From Campylobacter sp. CNRCH_2014_0184h (GTDB lineage Bacteria; Campylobacterota; Campylobacteria; Campylobacterales; Campylobacteraceae): 64,000 nucleotides of DNA. The notes under the pieces were generated by a model. That model made no database searches. It was given only the letters and a program-made list of their open reading frames with translations, and was not told the origin of the DNA. Made by a program: the position numbers and the translations under genes. The stretch spans positions 124,001-188,000 of the forward strand of contig NZ_JAKMTB010000002.1 of NCBI RefSeq assembly GCF_025772985.1. The letters are read 5' to 3'. Shown here piece by piece: positions 30,073 to 37,278 of the stretch (position 1 is its first letter; each line of letters begins with the position of its first letter).

Positions 30073-31083
30073 TTATCCTTTAAACAAACAAGTGTCACAG
30101 AGTTTTGTTGACTTTAAACAACCATTCTTATGTGCCATTCGAAGCTCATTCATTTTTTCACTATGCCATATTTCATAAATACTATTATTGTTAATATTTC
30201 CAACAGATATATGCTTTGCACGATGACTTGCGCATGGAACTACTAATCCATCTCCATGTATAAATAACGACTCAAAAGGATAAGAGCATTTTTGTTTTCC
30301 AGAAATTGGAGATTCAGAAATAGCCAAACTTCTATCATCATCAAAAGGTGATATTGGGACATAGCGTTGAATTGAAACATAATCTACCTTATCTACCCAA
30401 TAGCGCTTAAAATCCTCCAGCTCATGTTTGTTTATTTCCTGTAATAAAAAACTTACTCTTATAATGGGCAACTTTACATTTAATTTTTCTCTTAAATTTA
30501 TAAAATTTTCTATGTTTTTTATAACATTTTTAAAATTCAAACCAAGTCTTATTTTATTATATGTTTCTTCTGTGTAAGCATCTATACTAAAATTCATTCT
30601 AGTAATATTTGTGTCGAGTAATTTTCTTGACACCTCTTCTGTTAACAAAGAAGCGTTGGTATTAAAATGAATATCAATTATATTTTTTTTACTGCTAACA
30701 TACTGCAATCTTTCGATAATATCAGGATCCAATAAAGGCTCATTTGTTTGGGAAACACCAACAGAAGGACACTGATGTTCATCACATTCATCTACCAATC
30801 TTTTAAATACTTCAAAAGGCAAATACCCTTTATATTTATAATCATTTCTTAAATCTGCATGTCCATGTACACACATAATACACCTAGCATTACATTTAAA
30901 TTGATTTTCGAACCTTACAAATAAAGGGAAATCTTGAAAAATATAATTAGATGCATCATTCCATTTTTTTCTATATTCAGTCCATTTGCTTCCGTATTTT
31001 TCAACAAAAATAGCATCAATATCTTTTTTCGAATTATTAACCACTCTGCCTGCTGAAGTTGATTCTGTTTTTATTTCTGACAT
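30073..31083 (-). CDS. Radical SAM/SPASM domain protein
   Basis: A 336-residue protein with the cluster motif C64-x3-C68-x2-C71 (CNARCIMC) and a C-terminal SPASM-like set of cysteines (QKCSYP, VVPCASH, GCLKSTKLCDTCLF) for an auxiliary iron-sulfur cluster. It overlaps the phosphotransferase gene by 13 bases. Proteins of this type occur in surface-polysaccharide clusters and oxidise, epimerise or rearrange sugars or alcohols. Here it may tailor the phosphonate or its acceptor. No substrate can be named. Confidence 0.85.
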   Translation of the reverse strand: MSEIKTESTSAGRVVNNSKKDIDAIFVEKYGSKWTEYRKKWNDASNYIFQDFPLFVRFENQFKCNARCIMCVHGHADLRNDYKYKGYLPFEVFKRLVDECDEHQCPSVGVSQTNEPLLDPDIIERLQYVSSKKNIIDIHFNTNASLLTEEVSRKLLDTNITRMNFSIDAYTEETYNKIRLGLNFKNVIKNIENFINLREKLNVKLPIIRVSFLLQEINKHELEDFKRYWVDKVDYVSIQRYVPISPFDDDRSLAISESPISGKQKCSYPFESLFIHGDGLVVPCASHRAKHISVGNINNNSIYEIWHSEKMNELRMAHKNGCLKSTKLCDTCLFKG

Positions 31084-31757
31084 TCTATTACCTCTTTTTC
31101 TATTTTTTCATTAATTTTTAGTTCTATTAACCTATAAATCAAATCAAGAACATACAAAAATGCTACAACGCAAAACATCATTTTAATTTTACCAAAAAGC
31201 AAGAAAACACTCACTAAAAAAAGCATCAATGAGCAGTCCATTCCTAAAATAAAATTTCTCTCAAGTAACCACTTTTTGATCCCAAACCTTCGAATTTTTT
31301 TCAATCTCCTTAACCTACTAGAAAAATAAAACATACCAAAAAAATTATGGATATTCATACAACAAAGAACCAAAATTAAAAAAAACAATGAAAAATTCAT
31401 TGAGAAAGTTAAAACGATAAAAATAGCATTAAAAAAAATATTATCATTCAGTCGGTCTAGCCTTGAACCTATATAAGTTCTTTTGTTTGTATACCTTGCA
31501 AGCATACCATCTGTATGGTCAATCAAAGCGTAACATTGTATTAACAGTGCTGCTAATATAAAATTTTGAAAAAATAAACAGTATAAAATAAAGGGAAATA
31601 ACAAAGTATTTAAAAAAGTAATTGCTACAGGATGCACATTCATCTTGGCCAATAAAGGTAAAAATCTGCTTATAACTATTATCCTATATATATACTCTAT
31701 TATATACATACTTTTGCCTTCTAGCCGGTGGTGTTTTTTTATTTTTAATCTATCCAT
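31071..31757 (-). CDS. CDP-alcohol phosphotransferase family membrane protein
   Basis: A 228-residue integral membrane protein with several hydrophobic helices. The complete catalytic motif is at D80-x2-D83-G-x2-A87-R88-x8-G97-x3-D101-x3-D105. Enzymes of this family move a phospho- or phosphono-alcohol from a CDP/CMP donor to a hydroxyl, as in phospholipid and teichoic-acid-like synthesis. With a CMP-phosphonate made next door, it is the obvious transferase to a membrane-linked glycan or lipid. A shorter start at the Met 17 residues in is possible. Confidence 0.88.
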   Translation of the reverse strand: MDRLKIKKHHRLEGKSMYIIEYIYRIIVISRFLPLLAKMNVHPVAITFLNTLLFPFILYCLFFQNFILAALLIQCYALIDHTDGMLARYTNKRTYIGSRLDRLNDNIFFNAIFIVLTFSMNFSLFFLILVLCCMNIHNFFGMFYFSSRLRRLKKIRRFGIKKWLLERNFILGMDCSLMLFLVSVFLLFGKIKMMFCVVAFLYVLDLIYRLIELKINEKIEKEVIECQK

Positions 31758-31768
31758 AATTCTTCAAC

Positions 31769-32722
31769 TTAAAACAATTCGTTTGCTATTGTTTCTAACT
31801 TATTATAATTTTTGTACGTTTTCATTCTTTGTTGCATACTAAGTCTGTTATTATAATTACTATTTTCTAAAAATAAATTGATATCTTTAATACTTTTAGC
31901 GTAATAAAACAACCGCCTATCTCTTCCATACTCAGCAAGCCTTTTTTGATCCTCACTCAAAACCAAACCAATAATTGGAATTTTTAAGAATAAAAACTCA
32001 TATACAGTTTGCCCACATGCGCAAATACCCATATCATTTTTCATCATCAAATCAGACATTACTGGATTTTCAAAAAAAATTAATTTACTATGCTGGATTT
32101 TTAATAATTCAGTTTTATATTTAAATGCTCCGCCCAGAACAACGTTTAAATTAATATTATGTTTTTCTATAAAAGGCAAAATAGAACAAATAATCTCATA
32201 AGTTAGATTTTTATCATCACTTCCACCCAATGTTAATAAAATATTATTTATATTTTTACGAATTTTGATTGGTTTTTTGGTATAAAATTCATCTCGTAAA
32301 AATTTATAATTAAATAAAAATTTTGTTGCAGTATTTACTTTGTAAGCTAGTTCCTTTGCATAGGGATTTGGATTAATTAAAACATCAACATTATAGTATT
32401 TTAATACACACTCATCATCAATGCATATAATTTTTTTAAAATATTTTTTACAATCTTTGAAAAACTCTTCATCAACCATACAATCATCGCACAATAAATA
32501 ATCAGATTTAATAGCAAAAAGATTCTTAGTTCCATCAATTAAAATTAATTTAAACAAAGAATCTTCAATAAGCTTATGACCTGAAATGAAATCATCGTTA
32601 TTTAAGCTAACAAACTGAATATTAAAAGAATTTTGTATCTTTGAAGCCAATAACAAAGTTCTCATCACATGTCCAAGTCCTATTTTAAAACCTCCATTGG
32701 TATATATTAACATTGTCTTCAT
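31769..32722 (-). CDS. Second PseG/SpsG-like GT-B protein
   Basis: The 317-residue protein has the PseG-type N-terminal loop IGLGHVMR with His at 18 and LLTLGGSDDKN in the C-terminal half, so it is a nucleotide-sugar hydrolase or glycosyltransferase of the PseG/MurG group. It is longer than PseG at 22.8 kb and not closely similar. It could release a UDP-sugar in a second nonulosonic or related pathway, or transfer a sugar to the phosphonate acceptor. Its ATG overlaps the stop of a 46-codon methyltransferase remnant. Confidence 0.75.
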   Translation of the reverse strand: MKTMLIYTNGGFKIGLGHVMRTLLLASKIQNSFNIQFVSLNNDDFISGHKLIEDSLFKLILIDGTKNLFAIKSDYLLCDDCMVDEEFFKDCKKYFKKIICIDDECVLKYYNVDVLINPNPYAKELAYKVNTATKFLFNYKFLRDEFYTKKPIKIRKNINNILLTLGGSDDKNLTYEIICSILPFIEKHNINLNVVLGGAFKYKTELLKIQHSKLIFFENPVMSDLMMKNDMGICACGQTVYEFLFLKIPIIGLVLSEDQKRLAEYGRDRRLFYYAKSIKDINLFLENSNYNNRLSMQQRMKTYKNYNKLETIANELF

Positions 32723-32860
32723 TTTTCTAAAACCACTACATAATCACTATCACAAATATTATTATTTTCATGATATATTTCTAGAGTATTTATTTCTATA
32801 CTGCTAAACATAGAAAAAACTCTTTTTGCTTCTTCTTTATCTAAAAAATACATACTCATT
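32717..32860. repeat. Duplicated 144-base segment, copy B
   Basis: Copy of 26511-26654, about 90% identical by eye. It continues to the right for about 60 more bases into sequence related to the 3' end of the kinase gene near 27175-27231, but the methyltransferase body between is missing. Confidence 0.88.
32719..32859 (-). pseudogene. Deletion remnant of a second methyltransferase gene (46 codons, in frame)
   Basis: On the minus strand ATG at 32859 reads M-S-M-Y-F-L-D-K and ends in DYVVVLEK before a TGA at 32719-32721. This equals the last 45 residues of the methyltransferase at 26513-27178 joined to a start codon. In copy A the start region and the internal join site share AATGAATA, which suggests deletion by short-repeat recombination. 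It has an AAGGGAGA ribosome site, so a 46-residue peptide could still be made, but the SAM-binding part is lost. Confidence 0.85.
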
Positions 32861-33907
32861 ATCTCCCTTTGTAGAAAGTTTGTGAATTATTTTTACTATT
32901 GTTTTTATATTGTCTTGAATTTTTTCCATACTAGTTTTTTCATCAAGCCATAAATTTACTATTTGATTTTCCAAAATACTACTATTTTTCAATACCTTTT
33001 TTTTAAAAATTTTATTACATCCTATATACCAAGAACTACAATCAATATTATTTTTTCTTAAATTTACTAATAATTTTTCTCTATTACCCAAAAATCTAAA
33101 GGTATACCTCCATGCAATACTATCATGTGACAATTTTGGATGAATAATTAAATCATGAATCATTTCTTGCTTGTATATTTGCATCTTTTTAATTCTATTT
33201 TTACATATATGCTCTAGTTGATCTAATTTCTTATATAAAACAAAATTATACCGCTCTACTTTATAAAATTTTGTATATTTCAACAATAACTCTTGAAATT
33301 TAGTAAAATAATTATCATTTGACTTGTCTAAGTTATAAAATTCTTTGCGATATTCTTGTATATTATGATCCAAATCTTCAAAAACAGGATTAGCAAGAGT
33401 ATTATTAATGTATCTTAGCTTACTCAGGTCATTCATACTTAATATCCCCCCCCCCATAAAATCATTATCTAAAAATTTTGTATGACCAAAGCTAAATATA
33501 GATAAATCACAAAGTGGGTTAAATTTATATGTTTGAGCACAATCTTCAATAATAAATATATTATGAAATTTGCAAAAGCTAATAATATCATTACTACAAA
33601 TATGTCCATAAACATGAGCTAGTAACAATATATCAAAATTATTAATTTTATAAATTTGTTTTATGCTATTTAAGTCCATTACATAATCATCTAAATTAAT
33701 ATCACAAAACTCATACTCTAATCCTGCCCTAATAGCTGCTATAACTACCTGAGGACATATGATGTTTGGAATCAAAATTTTTGTTCTACCTAATGATTTT
33801 GCATATAAAAAGCTAACATATAACGCACTAGTTCCAGAGTAAGTATACAAACATTCTTTTGCTTTAAATTTACCAACTAACTTGTTTTCTAATTTTTTAA
33901 TCATCAA
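32837..33907 (-). CDS. DegT/DnrJ-type PLP aminotransferase, phase-ON poly-G
   Basis: A 356-residue aminotransferase-fold protein: SGTSALYVS for phosphate binding, E121-D122-C-A-Q for the cofactor ring, and the PLP lysine K144 (FGHTKFLD). A G10 tract encodes M151-G-G-G, and the frame is open, so the gene is ON. It may aminate a sugar or, less typically, phosphonoacetaldehyde, since no other 2-AEP transaminase is seen. Its C-terminus is chimeric: [13 protein letters not shown] resembles the end of the kinase at 27.2 kb and the last residues come from the methyltransferase remnant read in another frame. It overlaps the hisF gene by 4 bases. Confidence 0.8.
   Translation of the reverse strand: MMIKKLENKLVGKFKAKECLYTYSGTSALYVSFLYAKSLGRTKILIPNIICPQVVIAAIRAGLEYEFCDINLDDYVMDLNSIKQIYKINNFDILLLAHVYGHICSNDIISFCKFHNIFIIEDCAQTYKFNPLCDLSIFSFGHTKFLDNDFMGGGILSMNDLSKLRYINNTLANPVFEDLDHNIQEYRKEFYNLDKSNDNYFTKFQELLLKYTKFYKVERYNFVLYKKLDQLEHICKNRIKKMQIYKQEMIHDLIIHPKLSHDSIAWRYTFRFLGNREKLLVNLRKNNIDCSSWYIGCNKIFKKKVLKNSSILENQIVNLWLDEKTSMEKIQDNIKTIVKIIHKLSTKGDNEYVFFR
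33446..33455 (-). repeat. Poly-G10 contingency tract in the aminotransferase gene (ON)
   Basis: Ten Cs on the plus strand give ATG plus nine Gs in the gene, directly after the PLP-lysine region. Frame is intact at G10. A one-base change would remove the C-terminal 200 residues and could alter expression of the cotranscribed genes downstream. Confidence 0.9.
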
Positions 33908-34641
33908 AAAATCCTCACGGGGATATTATTTTTCAAAAGCTCATTTTTAATATCATTTGGAGTATATTGACTAAAATGAAATATAAAAGCACCTGCTAAT
34001 GCATTTGCACCAAGTTGTATAGCTTTTACCCCATCTTGAGGATTAGAAAGTCCTCCATTGATAATAAGTGGAATTTTTAATTTACCTTTGAAATACTCTA
34101 GTAATTCCCAATCATACCCCAAAGAACTTCCTTCTTTATCAACACTTGTTAAAAGTATCTCCCCTGCTCCGAAATACTCATATTTTAATGCAAGTTCTAA
34201 TGGATCAATATCTAAAATTTCATTATTAAAAACTTTAAATTTATTTTTGTCTTTTTTTACATCAATCGAGCATACTACACAAGAACTTCCAAAAGCATTT
34301 GCTACATTTTTGACAAAACCTGGGTTTTGCAAAGCCATAGAATTAATACTAATTTTATCAGCACCTATATCTAACACTTTTCTAATATCTTCTAAAGTTC
34401 TAATCCCACCTCCAATAGTTAAAGGCATAAAACATTCATTAGCTATATCTTCTAAGCTTTCAAAATCTATAACACCGTTTTTATTAATATCCAAAACTAT
34501 AAGCTCATCAACATTTCTAGCATTATATATCCTAGCTGTGCTTACCACATGTCCTATAGTCCTAAAAGAAGAAAAATTGATACTTTTTACAAGCTGATGA
34601 TCTTTTAATAACACACAAGGTATGATTCTTGTTTTAAGCAT
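33904..34641 (-). CDS. hisF: HisF-like ammonia-channel subunit for PseA
   Basis: A 245-residue TIM barrel of the HisF family. In true HisF the N-terminal segment has a catalytic Asp at position 11; here the segment is [11 protein letters not shown] with Leu11. The second aspartate (CSIDVKK) is kept. That fits a protein recruited with HisH to pass ammonia to an amidotransferase (as in WbpG-HisH2-HisF2) rather than to make histidine. Gene order pseA-hisH-hisF matches C. jejuni Cj1316c-Cj1314c. Confidence 0.85.
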   Translation of the reverse strand: MLKTRIIPCVLLKDHQLVKSINFSSFRTIGHVVSTARIYNARNVDELIVLDINKNGVIDFESLEDIANECFMPLTIGGGIRTLEDIRKVLDIGADKISINSMALQNPGFVKNVANAFGSSCVVCSIDVKKDKNKFKVFNNEILDIDPLELALKYEYFGAGEILLTSVDKEGSSLGYDWELLEYFKGKLKIPLIINGGLSNPQDGVKAIQLGANALAGAFIFHFSQYTPNDIKNELLKNNIPVRIF

Positions 34642-34642
34642 G

Positions 34643-35254
34643 CTAGACCTTTAAATTTGCAAAATTTTCCAAAAGTTTCAAACCTACATTTTGGCTTTTT
34701 TCAGGGTGAAATTGCACAGCAAAAATATTATCTTTTTCAAAACTTACACAAAAAGGTTTTTCATACTCACAAAAAGAAGTCTCCACTCTCTCTAAACACT
34801 CTACATAATAAGAATGCACAAAATAAAAATCACTTTTTTCTAAAATTCCATCAAAAAGCTTGCTTTTTTTATCACTAAACTGTAAATCATCCCAACCACT
34901 GTGCAATAATTTTTCTTTACTTAAATCAAATTTCAAAACCTTTGCTTTTATAAAATCAAGCCCTTCACACTCTCCGCCCTCATATCCCTTACTAGCAAAA
35001 AGTTGCATACCAAGGCAAATCCCCAAAATAGGCTTTTTATCTTTTAAAACACATTCTTTTAAAAGCTCATCTAGTGCAAGTTTTTTTAAATTTTCCATAC
35101 CTTGTTTAAAAGATCCAACGCCTGGCAAAACTAATTTAGAAGCATTTTTTATATCTTCTTTTTTAGAACTTATAATCACTTCTTGATTAAGTTTTTCAAA
35201 AGCTTTTAAAACAGATTTAAAATTTCCAAGATGATAATCAACAATACAAATCAT
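34643..35254 (-). CDS. hisH: HisH-like glutamine amidotransferase for PseA
   Basis: A 203-residue class I glutaminase with the nucleophile C80 in GICLGMQLF and the FHPEKS His-Glu pair near the end. It releases ammonia from glutamine and, with the HisF-like partner, feeds PseA. It overlaps pseA by 4 bases and ends 1 base from hisF. The context and the altered HisF argue against a role in histidine synthesis. Confidence 0.88.
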   Translation of the reverse strand: MICIVDYHLGNFKSVLKAFEKLNQEVIISSKKEDIKNASKLVLPGVGSFKQGMENLKKLALDELLKECVLKDKKPILGICLGMQLFASKGYEGGECEGLDFIKAKVLKFDLSKEKLLHSGWDDLQFSDKKSKLFDGILEKSDFYFVHSYYVECLERVETSFCEYEKPFCVSFEKDNIFAVQFHPEKSQNVGLKLLENFANLKV

Positions 35255-36387
35255 TTCAAAATAAACTCATCTTTTTTTATCAACGACCCATCACTATCTC
35301 TTAAGAATTTACCATTTTCATCGCGTTTAAATATCTTTTTATTAGTAAAAGAATCTACAATTTTTTCAAATTCTTTTTCACTAAAACCACTAAATTCCAA
35401 ATACTTCTTAATAGCCTTTTTAGGTGGCTTTCCATCATATTTATTTACAAGTCTCACACCCTCTTCACGGCTAATATAGCCAAGTCTTATATCCAAACAC
35501 GCATTATCTGTAGCTCTTCCAAAACCATATTTGCAGTATTTTAAATAATCATGCACATGATTTGAATAACAATCTAAATTTTCAAAATTCTCATAAGTAG
35601 TTTCAACTGGTTTTGTACTAGTTTTAAAACCATTTTCTTGGGCTAATTTTAAATTATACTTATAATCCCATTTAAAATAATATCCCAAAAATAACCCTGT
35701 AACTCCTACTCTTTGAAGCTCTTCATCACTTGGATAAGTATAAAAATATAAATCCTTTTCTCTAATACCATCAACACCAATCATATCAGAAATTCTATTA
35801 CCCAAAAGTCCGCCAAATTCTTCAAGCCACTCTCTACCTAAAGTATTTTTTTCTTTAGAACTAGCTGGCCCACCATATTCAATCTGCGGACTTTCCCCCC
35901 AAATAATCAAAGGAATGTCAAAAGCAACAGCTACTTTTGGAACACATGTAAAAATCCCCAAATGGTTTTGCCATTCATTATCACCCGTTCTTATAAAAGC
36001 TTCGCGGGCTAATTTTTTATACACCAAAGGATTTCTTTTGATATGGATTAAATCAACACCAAGATTATTTAAATTTTTTAAATTCTTTTTACCTATTTTA
36101 GTAGGAATACTTGGTTCAAAACAAACACACAAAGGATTGAGTCCAAGTTCAAGACATTTTAAAACTTGAAAGGTAGAATCCTTACCACCACTTACTCCTA
36201 TCACACAATCATACACAGGATGTTTTTTATATTTTTTAACGAGTTCTAGAAATTCTTTTTCACGCTCTTGCCAATTTATCTCATGATTTTTAGCTTCTTG
36301 CGAGCAACACGCATCACAAATTCCCTCATCATTAAAATGCAAATCAGGCTTAGTATCTGGCATAACGCATTTTTTACAAAATTTCAT
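35251..36387 (-). CDS. pseA: PseA, amidotransferase for acetamidino-pseudaminic acid
   Basis: A 378-residue N-type PP-loop enzyme with an N-terminal cysteine cluster (FCKKCVMPDT, CDACC) and the PP-loop SGGKDST near residue 68. It converts the acetamido group of pseudaminic acid to acetamidino (PseAm), using ammonia from HisH/HisF. It is the first gene of the long minus-strand unit that runs through the phosphonate block to 26513. Counterpart of Cj1316c. In C. jejuni pseI follows next to it; here the next gene is a permease. Confidence 0.93.
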   Translation of the reverse strand: MKFCKKCVMPDTKPDLHFNDEGICDACCSQEAKNHEINWQEREKEFLELVKKYKKHPVYDCVIGVSGGKDSTFQVLKCLELGLNPLCVCFEPSIPTKIGKKNLKNLNNLGVDLIHIKRNPLVYKKLAREAFIRTGDNEWQNHLGIFTCVPKVAVAFDIPLIIWGESPQIEYGGPASSKEKNTLGREWLEEFGGLLGNRISDMIGVDGIREKDLYFYTYPSDEELQRVGVTGLFLGYYFKWDYKYNLKLAQENGFKTSTKPVETTYENFENLDCYSNHVHDYLKYCKYGFGRATDNACLDIRLGYISREEGVRLVNKYDGKPPKKAIKKYLEFSGFSEKEFEKIVDSFTNKKIFKRDENGKFLRDSDGSLIKKDEFILK

Positions 36388-36430
36388 ATTAACTCCAAAA
36401 AATCTTTATAGTCATCGTAAATCGACTATG

Positions 36431-36436
36431 ATTATA
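36431..36436 (-). promoter_or_regulatory. -10 element (TATAAT) for the pseA-to-methyltransferase unit
   Basis: Read on the minus strand, TATAAT lies about 45 bases before the pseA start. No internal terminator hairpin was seen down to 26513, so one promoter may serve twelve genes. A TACAAT at 36467-36472 on the plus strand likely serves the permease. Confidence 0.5.
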
Positions 36437-36498
36437 TTTTCTAAAGATAAATAAATTTTATTTTGTTACAATATTTTTTATTTAAAGGTTTATAAATT

Positions 36499-37278
36499 AT
36501 GGATTTAACTTTACTTCCTTATATGATTATAGGAATTTTTTCAGGTATGGCTTCAGGGGTTTTTGGCATAGGTGGTGGTATGATTATCGTTCCTTTCATG
36601 CTTACTTTAGGACTTAGCTCTCATCATGCTGTTGCAATTTCTGTTGTACAAATGATTTTTGCTTCTATTTTTGGTTCCTATTTAAACTATAAAAAGAAAA
36701 ATTTAATCTTAAAAGATGGACTTATCATAGGCTTTGGAGGCTTTTTAGGTGCGATGTTTAGCGGGCTTTTACTCTCGTATTTTTCAGATATAACCTTAAC
36801 AAGTATTTTTCTATGCGTGAGTATTGTATTCTTTTTAAAATTTGCTTTTAATCAAAAAAGCACCATTGGAAACATTAACCACTCTAATATCTTAAAAAAT
36901 TCTATTTTGCTAATTTGTGGCGTATTTACAGGAATTTTTGCTATATCTTTAGGGATTGGCGGTGGGCTTTTAATCACCCCTATTCTAGCTTATTTTTTAG
37001 GCTATGATACTAAAAAAGTAGTACCACTTAGTTTGTTTTTTGTGATTTTTGCTTCCATTTCAGGAATTAGTTCTTTTGTATATAATGACATCATTGATAA
37101 AGAAGTCTTGCAAAATGGAAGCTTAGTAGGACTTAGTTCTATGCTAGGGGTTTATCTTGGTATTAAAATCATGGAAAAAATCAACCTTAAATCCCACCGC
37201 ATAGCACTTTTGGGCATCTACACTCTTTCTATAACTATGACTATTATAAGCTTGATTAAAAAGCTAAATTTATTTTAA
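36499..37278 (+). CDS. TauE/SafE family membrane permease
   Basis: A 259-residue polytopic membrane protein (about 8 helices) with two internal repeats, each opening with the glycine-rich segment GIFSGMASGVFGIGGGM or GVFTGIFAISLGIGGG, the hallmark of the TauE/SafE (DUF81) family. Members export or import small organosulfur or carboxylate anions such as sulfite or sulfoacetate; the substrate here is unknown. The gene ends 9 bases inside the convergent flhB and begins the block of conserved housekeeping and flagellar genes. Confidence 0.85.
   Translation: MDLTLLPYMIIGIFSGMASGVFGIGGGMIIVPFMLTLGLSSHHAVAISVVQMIFASIFGSYLNYKKKNLILKDGLIIGFGGFLGAMFSGLLLSYFSDITLTSIFLCVSIVFFLKFAFNQKSTIGNINHSNILKNSILLICGVFTGIFAISLGIGGGLLITPILAYFLGYDTKKVVPLSLFFVIFASISGISSFVYNDIIDKEVLQNGSLVGLSSMLGVYLGIKIMEKINLKSHRIALLGIYTLSITMTIISLIKKLNLF

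Noticed and set aside
33904-35254. Histidine biosynthesis genes hisF and hisH
   Set aside because: They overlap pseA, no other his genes are near, and HisF lacks Asp11; a role with PseA fits better.
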